Shown here: piece after piece, positions 22,435 through 33,290 of the stretch
How positions within the stretch are numbered: the stretch's first letter is position 1
How the letters are laid out: each line of letters begins with the position of its first letter
Assembly (NCBI RefSeq): GCF_040939455.1
Contig: NC_134117.1
Location: 64,006,501-64,070,500 of the forward strand
From: Microcebus murinus
Lineage: Eukaryota > Chordata > Mammalia > Primates > Cheirogaleidae
Direction: 5' to 3'
DNA length: 64,000 nucleotides
Position numbers and translations under genes: made by a program
Notes under the pieces: model-generated
Seen by the model: the letters and a program-made list of their open reading frames with translations, nothing else
The model's database searches: none
Told to the model about the DNA's origin: nothing

Positions 22435-24838
22435 TCATGTGCCAATTAAGAGACTCTCTTTGTTCCTTAAATTTCCAAATTGTTGAGAGGCTCCAATGAA
22501 AAAATGGTGTCTATATGGTTTATTAATTTTGTATTATTATTATTACTTTCTGGCATGAAAGAATGTAAGCACTTAGTAAAGTAATATATGGGTGAAGTAA
22601 TAAATGGACAAGTGGTATTCCAATTATACTTATGTTTGAATATATGTAGCATCTCTTGTTTCCTGGGCTTGATTATAATAAATATGCTACCTCTCCAGAG
22701 AGTCTCAAACAATCAATAAGAGACTGAGACATTGAAGCAGCATTAGGAGCCTTGCATGGCAAGTGACTGCCATTGCTCCACCTGGTGCTTGAATCAAAGA
22801 AATTGGCCCAGAATTGGAAATGAAGGAGGACCAGGCCAGCTTCTTCTTTCAGGGAGATTCATGAGTGGCAGTTGTATCAGAGCAGGAAATAATGAGTAGA
22901 AAGGAGAGGATTTAGATGAGGCAGCCATGTGAGATCTGCAGAGGCTTCAGGTAACTTCAGTGTCTGAAAAGTGGCCACTTTCTCTTGCTTAAGGTGGTGG
23001 GGCTGCGGGGGGAGGTTTGGCTGGCTGGGCTCATTTTGGTCAGGAGGAGTCTTGGATGGAGGAAAAATTCTAGCCCAGAGAAAAATACATTCAGCAGTCC
23101 CTGGTGAGCATATGCATTGGATGACTTACTCAACTATAGGCCACATAGAACAAAGCAAAATATTTTAGGGATTTGTTTTTATCTATTAAAAGAAACTCAT
23201 CCCACATATCCTCTGCTCTGCCTCTGCCCATTACCCATCCTCAGTGGAGAACGAAAGACAATCAGAGAACACAGGTCAGTGTGTTGCAACGCGAATCTGA
23301 CAGTGTGTCTTGCTTTGAGAAGTCGATGGCAAAGCTCCAAAGGAAGAGACTGCAAAAGTGAAAATATAAATATATTCAGCGATTTCAAATTCCATTGTTT
23401 CCAGGTTCCTTTGCTTCCTCCAGTTATCTGTCTGTCATTTTTGAGGAAGGCTGCACAGTGCCTTTACTTGTTACTGAATTTATACTTTACATTTCTTGGC
23501 ATTCTTTTCCCCCAGTTTTTTCTAATACCAGCAATGTATCATCTTTCAACCCTTTTGGCTTTGTTTCTCTGCATGGTCTTCTCCCTCTCTACCTCCTTTA
23601 CCATATGGGTTTTAATAAAACCAATTTTCAGTATTGATTTTAAGGTCTTAATTTATACGGATAAAAGGGATCTTACCCAAATCTTAAGCAACCTTAAAGA
23701 AAGAGCAGGGAATGTACACATGCGCATAGGTTTATGTGTGTCTCTTTGCATGTGAGGGAGTGGTCAGGTAATCTAGAGATAGGTTGAATCTAGGAAGGAT
23801 TTGACAACATGTATGGGGCTAGCATGAGAAGAAGGTAAATGCAAGTTTATGGTAGATAACCATTTCCACAGCATGTATTAAAACAAATGCAAAATTTCAG
23901 AGCAAATAACATAGAACCCTTCCATGGCTCTTAAAACCCATTGCATGTTTCTAGCATTAAACAAGCAAACAAACAAAAAGACAAAAAAACAGAAATTAGC
24001 TTTTAAAAGGTGGAGGAGGGGAGTTGTGAAGAGGTTTATATGTATGAAAAAGTTGTGTTATAGAGTAGGTGGTTGCCTGTCCCTTGCCCTGAAGACCAGA
24101 AAGAGGGGCTTCAATAGGACTGCTGTCTGAATGTCCCCACTAGATACGTGGCCCCTGTGGTGAGGGGCCATAGGGGATTACTAGCTGACTTACCCTTGGG
24201 AAGGCTAATGTAGACCTTGACACCAGGATACAGGGCTAATTGCAAGTGAGAAGTCACTGCAGTTGTTTCTGATGATGGGGCAAAAGTTCATGAACTTCAT
24301 GCCAGTTACAGAACTCCAGGTTATCAGCCCAGGGTCGTTTTAACATAAATCCTCTTCAAGCCGGCAGACTGCCAGCCTGAGGGAATTCCAGCAGTAACAT
24401 GCTAGGAAATAAGTGCCAGGGGCAGAAGTTCTGGGGAGATGGAGAGAGGAGGGTCAGATGAAGCATTTCCTACATCATGGAGAGGCAGAGGGCTTGGCCG
24501 GAAAACCTACAAAGGACTTAGGGAAGATCCTACAGAAGAAAGAGTCAGCTTTAAAAAATCTATTGGCAGTATCTGCCAAGTTCATGCTATCTCACCATCC
24601 CCTGCTCACCCAGCCCCTCCTCTTTCATCTTAAACCCTGCAGGTATCAGAATGTGCATAAAAAGCAGCTACCAAGTGAGGAATATGGGGAGCGAGAAGTG
24701 ACAATGACAGGGAGGACAGGGCCAGTTGGATATATGAGCTAGTTATTTCCTGGAATCAATATGGCTTGATAATTGATTAGATGTGGGAATCAAGAAATGG
24801 AAGGACAGGGGCGGCATGCAGATGTCTAATTTGGGCCA
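22435..24838. other. Unique sequence, including one long chance frame
   Basis: No repeat recognised. The longest non-repeat open frame of the window lies here (plus, 23117-23755, 212 codons), with hydrophobic, Leu/Phe-rich composition. It has no recognisable domain, overlaps other open frames on both strands, and is not annotated as a gene. Confidence 0.45.
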
Positions 24839-24839
24839 C

Positions 24840-26820
24840 CGGTAGGTGTTGATTCCATCCATCACACTGAGAGAGGAGCAGGTTTGATGAGGAAGATGGC
24901 CCATGTTGAGTTTGAGCTGCCGGAGGATGCTATCAAGGTGGATATATACTCTGCCTTACTGATGTCATGTAAAGAGTCAATGATTGTTGAAAGCCATGAG
25001 AATGAATAAAATCACCCTAGGAGAAAGTAAACAGTAAACAAAGGAAAGGCTCTGCTGAACCCCAAAGAAGTTCTTCATATAAGTTGTGGGAAGAAGAGGT
25101 ATGAATAAGTGAGATGAAGACAGTAAGAGCCAAACAAAACAAAAACAGAGGATGGTGGTATCAACTCTGCAAAAGTTTTACAGCAATGGGTAGAAGGGGC
25201 AAAGGCTTCTTAGCTGTAGAGGAAAACAGAGAGACTAAAGATGACTCAAATGCTTTGAGTGGTGTGGAGTGGGGAGAAGATGGAATAATATTGGCACCCA
25301 ATGTCAAGTGTGGAAAGGTGGTGCTGGGAGCCAGATTGGGGAAAAAATACTTATTTCTACCCTCAGCACATGGTGTTTGCAGTGATGTAGATATTATCTA
25401 TGTAATATCTGTATCTATAAAATATTTCTATAGTTTTATATATCTATAAATTACATACATAAGGGTCTGGGCTTCTGGGTAATTAGAAGTAGAGGCAGTT
25501 TTCTCATAAAATCTTCCAACTTTTGTCACCTACTTCATGTACTTTGCTACTAAATAGTGTTCTTTTGTTTTTTATCTCTCTTCTCATGTGCTTTTAAAAG
25601 CTATTTGCTTTAATCTATGATAGTGACCTTACGATGTACTTTATAATGCATGTACCTTGATGATAAGGTATGATTTGTGGTCTTTCCAGGCCTACACATG
25701 AATCTCCAAGAGCTATCCTATGTTGCTAAAGTGGTCTGAGTCATTATGACTGGAAATTATATAAATTTTTCATTCTTATAGACAGGCCTGAATGACTTGA
25801 CAGTTTATTTTTTTTTTTATTTTACTAAAAATTAAAGATCTTATCAAGCAAACACATAACCCAATTATCTCTTTCAGGTAGACAAATCTATACAGTGCTC
25901 CTAGTAGAATATGGATGTAATGTCTGCAGATGAGTCATCTAATTAAGTGTACTGGAAGGCAGTTGTGTGGAATAAATTATGACTGTTTTCTCTGTAGAGT
26001 GGAGTTCATAGGGAAGGAAAACAAATAAGCCAAAACTGGGAGAAGGGCAATATGTGCGCCAAGGTTGTGCCTGTGGAATTGAAAGATTCTTCTAAATCCT
26101 TAGGTTCTTCAAGTAGTCCCTGTGTCTCAGGCACACAAGATTTAGCAGTTTAATAGAAAAGATAAAGCCCTTCATGGATCAGCAAGAGAACCAGGCAAAT
26201 GTAGTGTTATAGAGGCCAAGAGAAGACAGTTTCAACATGGATGGATGGATGGATGGATGGATGGATGGATGGATGGATATGTAGATGGATTCAAGGATGG
26301 AATGATTATCTACATCAAACTATGCTTAGAAAAAAGAACAAAGAAGTGACCATTTGCATTGAAAACTATTGTCCCTGGTGACTTCATTAAGAGCCATTAT
26401 ATCGGAGTGGTGAGCATGACAGTCCAACTGAAAATAGTAAGAAGAAAACCGAAGGGCAGTTAAGTACAACAGGGAACATGTGCAAATTAATGAGGGAGTT
26501 TTCTGAGAAGGAGAATGAAGATAGGGTCATATATATACACACGTATATACATAAAGGACAAAAGAGAATGCATGGACTTCGAAAAGAATACACATCATCT
26601 TTCATTTTAATAAGAGGAAAGGAAAGGGTGGTAGGTAGAGACATATGCAAGTTGGTAGAATTGGTGGTGGAAAGGTGAGAAAATTCTCACCAGACTCTTT
26701 TCCTAGTGATGGATGCAGCTAGGTCATTAGCAGAGAGTAGAGAAGGTAGTGGCTGGAGAATTGAGGAGGGAGGGTGAGTGATGCAAATGTCATCTCAGAG
26801 AGTTTTAAAGTGCAAACCAA
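24840..26820 (+). repeat. Ancient interspersed repeat, family uncertain
   Basis: Several purine-rich blocks ('gagaggagcaggtttgatga', 'ttgagtttgagctgccgga', 'aaagccatgagaatgaataa', 'atcaccctaggagaaag', and later 'agctaggtcattagcagag') occur in the order I recall from a long, old repeat common in mammalian introns. I cannot name it with confidence. The spacing is loose, and a GGAT microsatellite interrupts it. Confidence 0.35.
26237..26279. repeat. (ATGG)n microsatellite
   Basis: About eleven consecutive ATGG units, followed by diverged units to about 26290. Confidence 0.95.
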
Positions 26821-26824
26821 GTAT

Positions 26825-28898
26825 AAAATGCATTAGATGCAAAGGCAATAGACATAAATTTGCAGATAAGAATACTTAGTGCATATAAAGAACTAATCAA
26901 GCCAAACAAGAAGTGAAAGGGAAAGTAATGATATAAAGCATACTATTAAATATCACTTCTTTTTAAATGTAGAGCTAAATCTAGGTGTCTCTAATCATTA
27001 TAGTTATAGATGTGAAAATAAAACATAATGTTTAATTAATGACGAAGCTAAAAAAAAAATCAGGATATGGAGCTGCTGAGAGCAAAAAGGATAAAGTACA
27101 AACATGCTGATTTCTCTCATCTTTAATATGAAGGATTGCACTATATCAACTGGTAGAGAAAAATATTATCCTATGGAAGTATAAAGTCAAGTACTAGAAA
27201 ATTGAGAAAGCAACAAAAATAAACCAAAATCAGATTTGGGGGACACTTAAGATATGTGCATTTTACTGTGTGTTTTACATGTAAAACAGTGAATAAGTAA
27301 ATATTGAACTGTAATTAATTATGTCTATACTGAATGTCTAAAAGTAAAGTGTACTGATGTTTGCAACTTACTTTGAAATGCATTAAAAAAGAAAACAATG
27401 ATAAATGGATAAAGGGATACATACTGATGATTTGATTGTATGTATTAAAGTAAATATATCAAAATTAAAGTGTAGAATCTAGATGATGGGTTCGTGTGTG
27501 TTCACTATACAATTATGTTTTAACATTTCTTTATATTTAAATTTTTCACAAGAAAAAGGGAGCAAAAATTAGAAGGGAGGAAAGAGAAAGAAAGATGGGA
27601 AAAATCAGAAGTACAATATACTCCCTATTTTTTTAGAGTAGAAACTCTGTGTATCTCTTTTAATGCATTAGTTCAATACATGATGGTTTGAGTTTATAAT
27701 TCATTTATTAAGGCAATAAATATAAAATTTCAGAGCAGAATAGACTTTTAAATTGTTCAGAAAGAAAAAGATCCCCTCAATGCCTTGAAGTGCTAATATT
27801 ATGTAATTATATACTGTATAAACCTTTTGTATGCCCCATTATTAGCTAATTCTGTTGACTCATGTCATAGCAGGGAAGATCAGTCCAGGCAGGTCTTTTA
27901 TACAAAGGGTATAAAATATCCTTCTTCCTGTGAGAAGTCCCCTTTCTAATAGTAAGTAAACAACTGCTCCATAGATGCTTTTACTGACAGTTCAATAGTC
28001 TAGACACCTGTTAGAAGCTGGCGTTGTAGATGCCATATGGGAATTCTACTTCTGTATTTATTTAGTTATTCTCTTTGCATTTGACAAAATTACTGGGGTA
28101 TGAGCCAATTTCTCAAACCTACTTTACAGCTGGGTGTGGCACTCTATTTTTATACCCACCATTGTAATGTCTTCCCAATTTGTTGGTGCTTGTTCCACTG
28201 TTGAGATGAGCCCTCCTATGTCAGGAAAGAGTTCCTTTACCTGCCAACATCCATTTGGTGTGGGTTACCATTCTCATAAACCTCCTTTGGCAGCTGCTTT
28301 GAAAGCCATTGCTCTGTAATGACAAGTCATTCTCCACAGATTCAAGTGGAGAATCCCCATTAACTCCTTCAACAGCTGCATGTTCTCCAATTTAATATGT
28401 AAATTCTCTATGCATTCTCCACTAACAATACTTTAAAAAACAAAACTTGATGCTCAGGTGTCCTCCGAGGACCATCAGCTTTTGGTTTACATGATTGAAT
28501 AGATTTCAAAGCATCTAGTATAAATTCCTTGAAATTGTTGGCACGTGGACAACATGCTTCCCTTATTCCCAGAACAGATACAGGATTTATCCATCCTATT
28601 GTGAAGTGTCTTTGTGCATCTCAACAGGCACAGGTATGGGGAAACAATGAACAGAACTAGAGATCCATACTCAAAAGTGTCCATGCTACCTATAGTGGTT
28701 ATTTAGATGAATGCTTCGATTTGATCTTATTGAAGATATATATAGTAGCATTATATAAATTATGAAAAATATATATAACAAGCAATTATAATTTCCTTAC
28801 CATATTTCAAACAACTGTATTGTTTTAATATTTTTCTTAAATATATTTCAATAATTATTATATATTTCAATAATTTTTATTTATCTTATTTCTTTCCT
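26825..28898. other. Unique AT-rich sequence, no gene seen
   Basis: Strongly AT-rich, with TATATA runs at about 28733-28870. The frames at 28134-28319 (plus) and 28487-28684 (minus) have no supporting feature. Confidence 0.5.
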
Positions 28899-28899
28899 T

Positions 28900-29215
28900 A
28901 ACATTGTATCACTAGTACTTTTCAAAGTTTGTTCATAGACTTAATAGTTACTACTCCAATAGTCATAATTTTGAATGTCAGGTTTCTAATTTGTGAATAT
29001 TACAAAAATTCTAAAACGAACATCTCCAGGCATAGAACTTCATGTTGGCATTATTCTTTGGTTAGATTTTTCTTTTCAGAAATGGGAGCTTGGAATTAAA
29101 TGGCATGAATATTTTGATGCTTTAAATGTATTTTTTCAAATTGTTTTCTGAAAGTTTTACCACTTTGCCTCTACTGGCAATCTGTTAGAATCTTAATTTG
29201 ACTACATCATTACCA
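28900..29215 (-). mobile_element. Possible very old L1 (L1ME-like) 3' fragment
   Basis: The order of a 'gttaga..ttcttttcagaa' block, 'aattaaatggcatgaatat', 'aaattgttttctgaaag' and 'ccactttgcctctactggca' resembles the antisense end of old L1ME elements (the 'ctccagaaaggttgtaccaatt' region). Divergence is high and the call is tentative. Confidence 0.4.
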
Positions 29216-29219
29216 TCAT

Positions 29220-29648
29220 TGGACACTTGGGCATATTTGTTGGATCTACGTGGTATTCGTTTCCTTCTTGTCTTACACTTCCCAGTGTCCTTCCTACAGT
29301 CTGTTACTGCAGATAATGCATTTTAAAAAGTAAAAGGTGGTGTCTGATCTTAGTTTCTACAATGCTTCTCTAGGCATTTTGTTATTAACCACAGGTTAAA
29401 TGTCTCGTTCACAGTCTTCTATGTTTTGAAATTTGCCTTTAATCTGCTGTCTTTGCTGGCCTGCTAGTTTGCAGAGAGATTTCTGGTAATGATTTTGTGC
29501 CTACATTCTTGCTACCATGTTCTGTATCCCATGCTTGCTTAGAATTCTTACTGTAGATCAAGGAATAGAGTAAACTTCATATCACATCACAGGAGGATGA
29601 TGTTAACTTTGGGAAAGATATGACATACTAACTGTCAAAGAATGATCC
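29220..29648. other. Unique sequence
   Basis: Nothing recognised. No open frames of interest. Confidence 0.45.
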
Positions 29649-29649
29649 T

Positions 29650-29760
29650 TTACTTATACTATAGAGGTTGTACTAGTTTTCAGCCCCTCCAACAGTGTAT
29701 AATCATTTCCTTCTCTTTGCCTCCATTCCAGCTTCTGTTGTTTATCTTCTTGATAATTAA
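29650..29760 (-). mobile_element. L1 remnant, antisense
   Basis: 'agaggttgtactagttttc' and 'agcccctccaacagtgt', followed by a weak 'cttctgttgttt' block, match the short ORF2 3' segment also seen at 8660-8750. About 110 bp. Confidence 0.5.
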
Positions 29761-30094
29761 AAGGCAACGCTGATTCCTGTAGTGGAGTAGGGTGAGCGGG
29801 CAAGTGGAGGGGTTCTGGGATATACTTGAGTGAGATGATTCATCTTATCAGCCATCACACCTTGGCCATTTGGCTCTGGAGGAGGCATTCAGAAAGCCAG
29901 GAAGGCAAAAAAGTCTGACCACGGTTCTGCACTGCTTACTTAAGAAGACAATGGGACTTCCAATTCACCAATTCCAGTTCCCATGTGGCAAAAAAATTTT
30001 AAAAAGCTGAAGACTTGAGGTGATGGATAGGAGGTGGAGGGCAGGCGGTCAAACAAGGGCAAGTAAATGTTACTTGCCCTTTGAGTCTAAAGTC
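29761..30094. other. Unique sequence
   Basis: No family recognised. A short A/T-run at 29990-30007. Confidence 0.4.
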
Positions 30095-30104
30095 AAAATC
30101 TAGT
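30095..30104. repeat. L1 target-site duplication, left
   Basis: AAAATCTAGT, identical to 31031-31040. Confidence 0.75.
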
Positions 30105-31030
30105 ACCTGACGTTCCTGTCTCTCCGCATCCACACCAACATTTATTGTTTTGGAACTTTTTGATAAAAGCCATTCTCACTGGAGTCAAGACATATCTCAT
30201 TGTGGTTTTGATTTGCATTTCCCTGATGATTAGAGTTGTTGAGCATTTTTTCATATGTTTATTGGCCATTAGTCTGTCTTCTTTTGAAAAGTTTCTGTTC
30301 CTGTCCTTTGCCCATTTTTTAATGGGGTTGTTTGATTTTTTTCTTGCTGATTTTCCTGAGTTTTATATAGATTCTAGTTATCAGCCCCTTATTGGATGTG
30401 TGGCATGCGAATATTTTTACACTGCTGGTGGAATTGCAAACTAGTACAACCTCTGTGGAAAGTCATACGGAGATACCTCAAAGGGCTAAAAGTAGAACTA
30501 CCATTTGATCCAGCAATCCCATTACTGGCATCTGCCCAAAGGAAAAAAAGACATTCTATAAAAAGATGTCCTCACTATTATCTTTATAGGAGCATAATTC
30601 ACAATTGCAAAGATGTAGAAATAGCCTAAATGCCCATCAATACCTGAGTAGATTAATAAAATGTGGTATATGTATTCCATGGAGTTCTACTCGGTCACAA
30701 AAAACAATGGTGATTTAGCACCCCGTGTATTATCCTGAATAAAGCTTCAGCCCATTCTACTAAGTGAAGTATCCCAAGAATGGAAAAACAAGCACCACAT
30801 GTACTCACCATCAAATTGGTTTTAACTGATCAACACGTATGTGCACATATAATAACAACATTCATTACGTGCAGGCAGGTGGGAGGGGGAGGAAGGGATC
30901 TGTATATTCACACCTAATGGGTGCAGTGTGCACCGTCTTGGGGATGGACTCGCTTGAAGCTCTGACTCAGGTGGGGCAAAGGCAATATATGTAACCAAAA
31001 TATTGTGCCCCCATAATATGCTGAAATAAA
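30105..31030 (+). mobile_element. 5'-inverted, truncated L1 insertion
   Basis: Two parts of one L1. 30105-30417 is antisense ('tctccgcatccacaccaac' to 'atgtgtggcatgcgaatat'). From 30418 the sequence runs sense ('acactgctggtggaattgc') through the ORF2 end and 3' UTR to an AATAAAAAAA tail. In an intact L1 these parts are adjacent, so only the 5' part has been flipped. An exact 10-base duplication surrounds the whole. This is the signature of twin-primed reverse transcription. The 3' UTR has a G-rich tract at about 30871-30900. Confidence 0.9.
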
Positions 31031-31040
31031 AAAATCTAGT
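31031..31040. repeat. L1 target-site duplication, right
   Basis: AAAATCTAGT, copy of 30095-30104. The A's overlap the poly-A tail. Confidence 0.7.
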
Positions 31041-31845
31041 TGGAAAATACATCTATTGTAGTATTATTTGCATATGCATTATTGTACTTCTGTGACCCAG
31101 TAATTTTGTACACTTTATATTAGTCTGTCTTAGTTATGGTAAATGGGAGCAAAGGAGCAACTTTACCTTACTGAGAATTAGCCTCCTTTGGGGGGCGGGG
31201 TAGAGCCTTGGGAGGCAGAGTAAGTTTACATTTATGTAACAGACCCCAAATCAAAAATAGTTTTGCCTTCTTTTTTATTCAAACGGTTTTGTATCATGAG
31301 TAATGTTTTTTCCTCTACATGCCCTAGAAAGAGTTTCCTCATTTGTGTAGTCACAAAGGCAAGTGTCTCAAAACTGAGCGTCTTTGAATCCCACTTAAGC
31401 TTTCCTTTATAGAATAGCGAGTAGCTGAGGGAATATGTGGTAAACTCCAATTGTAGTCCAGTCAGAAATCCCTGTCTCCACATTCCCTGCAATGTCTGCC
31501 CTGGTATTTTCCTTTTAATTACGACTGCCCACAGTTTTATCTTTGAAAGCCAATGTTTGATGTGGAAGCCTAAATTTAAGAGAAAGCAAAAATGGATGGT
31601 ATGATACAGTTGTTTCTGAAAAAAGAAAAAGTCTGGTGTGAGCTTATTTTTAGACAATATATTTACCTGTTATTCATCTGAAATTTAATAAAAATAAATT
31701 ATATTTCTATATAGGATTAATTCACATAAAATAGTTTGATAAAATAAATTACATACCACATAAAGGCAGAAGGGTCACTAAGTTTTCCTATACAGCTGGT
31801 ATTGGGTTCCATACAAATGGTATATCTGAGAGGAAAAGATATACT
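31041..31845. other. Unique sequence with one chance frame
   Basis: A 141-codon open frame on the minus strand (31232-31657) is unaccompanied by any domain, and its composition fits AT-rich DNA. No repeat recognised. Confidence 0.45.
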
Positions 31846-31849
31846 TCTC

Positions 31850-32576
31850 TTTTTAAATTTTTTAAAAATTAATTTTAAAAGCAGTTTTAGATCTACAGAA
31901 AAATTTAACAGGAAGAACAAAGAGTTTTCATATGTCTCTTAACTGCCTACCAGTTTTCCCTATCATGAACATTGTGCATTAGTGTGGTACATTTGATAAA
32001 TTGAAGGCCCAATATTAAAATATTATTATTACCTAAAGAGCATGGTTTATATTAGGGTTCATTGTTTATGTAATACATTCTATGAGTTTTGACAAATGTA
32101 TAACGGTGTGTATCCATCCAATCATACAGAATAGTTTTACTACCCTAAAAATCCCTTATGTTCCACCTAGTCATCCCTCCCTGTTTCCCCCTGAACCCTT
32201 GGCAACCACTGATATTTTACTATCTAAATAGTTTTTTTTTTCCAGAATGTCATATGGTTGGAATTATACAGTATAAAAAGCCTTCTCATGCTAGCTTTCT
32301 TTACTTAACAATAGGCATTTAAGTTTCCTCCATATCTTTTTATGGTTTGATAGCTCATTTCTTCTTATCATTGGATAATATTTCTTTACATCTCTGTACC
32401 ACAGTTTGTTTATTCTTTCACTTATTGAAGGACATCTTGGTTACTTCCACATTTCAGCTTCCACACTTTATTATGAATAAAGTTGCTATACATATACACA
32501 TTTGTGTGCAGATTTTTGTGTGGACAATTTCCAAGTCATTCAGGAAAATACCAAGCAGTGCTATTTCTGGATTACA
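31850..32576 (-). mobile_element. Old L1 (L1MB-like) 3' end, second copy
   Basis: Same family as 1585-2041 plus 7465-8310: 'aaaagcagttttagatctac', 'gaacattgtgcattagtgtg', 'gttcattgtttatgtaatac', 'ggcaaccactgatatttta', 'agaatgtcatatggttgga' and 'taaagttgctatacatata'. Antisense. It ends at about 32576 against a sense L1 piece. Confidence 0.85.
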
Positions 32577-32810
32577 CTGACACTACTTGACTTCAAGACA
32601 TACTGTAAAGCTACAGTAATAAAGATAGTATATTGATAGAGATATATTAGAGGAAGAATAGACAAATAGATCAATAAAACAGAATAGAAAACCCAGAAAT
32701 AGACCCACAATACTATAGTCAACTGATCTTTGACAAAGGAACAAACATTATTCAATGAAGAAATTATAGTCTTTCCAACAAATGGTACTGGAACAACTGA
32801 ATATTCACAG
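32577..32810 (+). mobile_element. L1 ORF2 fragment, sense
   Basis: 'acttcaagacatactgtaaa', 'gctacagtaataaagat', 'gaaaacccagaaatagaccc' and 'tcaactgatctttgacaaag' encode the ORF2 C-terminal portion equivalent to 3310-3450 (minus) of the large L1. Boundaries on both sides are abrupt, so it may be a rearranged part of the neighbouring antisense L1. Confidence 0.75.
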
Positions 32811-32819
32811 GTAAATTTA

Positions 32820-33213
32820 TTTATTTTTTCCTTTTTAATGGAGCTGGTACAAATGGCATTGTGCTTTTATTTCAAATTCCAATTGTTTATTGTTAGTGTA
32901 TAAGGAAACAATTATTTTTATATATTAACTTTGCATCCTTGTGATAAATGCTTATTAGTTTCAGGATTTTTTGTTGTCGTTGCTGTTGATTCTTTGGGGT
33001 TTCTACATAGACAGTCATGCCATCTACAAACACAAGCAGTTTTATTTTTCTTCCCAATATGTTCACAGTTTCTTTTCTTTTCTTGTAACGTTCTATTAGC
33101 TATGATTATTTACATTGTTGAATAGGAGTCATGAAAGTAGATATCCTTGCCTTCCTTCTGATCTTAGTGAGAAAGCATCTAGTTTCTTATCATTAAATAT
33201 GATATTAGCTGCA
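32820..33213 (-). mobile_element. Old L1 ORF2 antisense, left part of split copy
   Basis: Reverse transcriptase region of an old L1: 'tatattaactttgcatcct', 'cagtcatgccatctacaaac' (the FADD region in reverse), and 'aatatgatattagctgcat'. It stops at 33213 exactly at a target-site duplication and resumes at 36709. Confidence 0.75.
33195..33213. repeat. L1 target-site duplication, left
   Basis: AAATATGATATTAGCTGCA, matching 16 of 19 with 36709-36727. The three differences are transitions. Confidence 0.75.
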
Positions 33214-33290
33214 TGATTTTGATTTTTAAAATTTGTTGAGACATGTTTTGTGGACTGAGATATGATCGATCTTGGAGAATGATATCATAC

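Noticed and set aside
23117..23755. 212-codon open frame on the plus strand
   Set aside because: Hydrophobic, no recognisable domain, overlapped by frames on both strands, and no sign of an intact gene around it. Long chance frames are expected in 64 kb. Conservation and transcript data would decide.
31232..31657. 141-codon minus-strand frame
   Set aside because: No domain, AT-driven composition, no supporting splice or promoter context visible.
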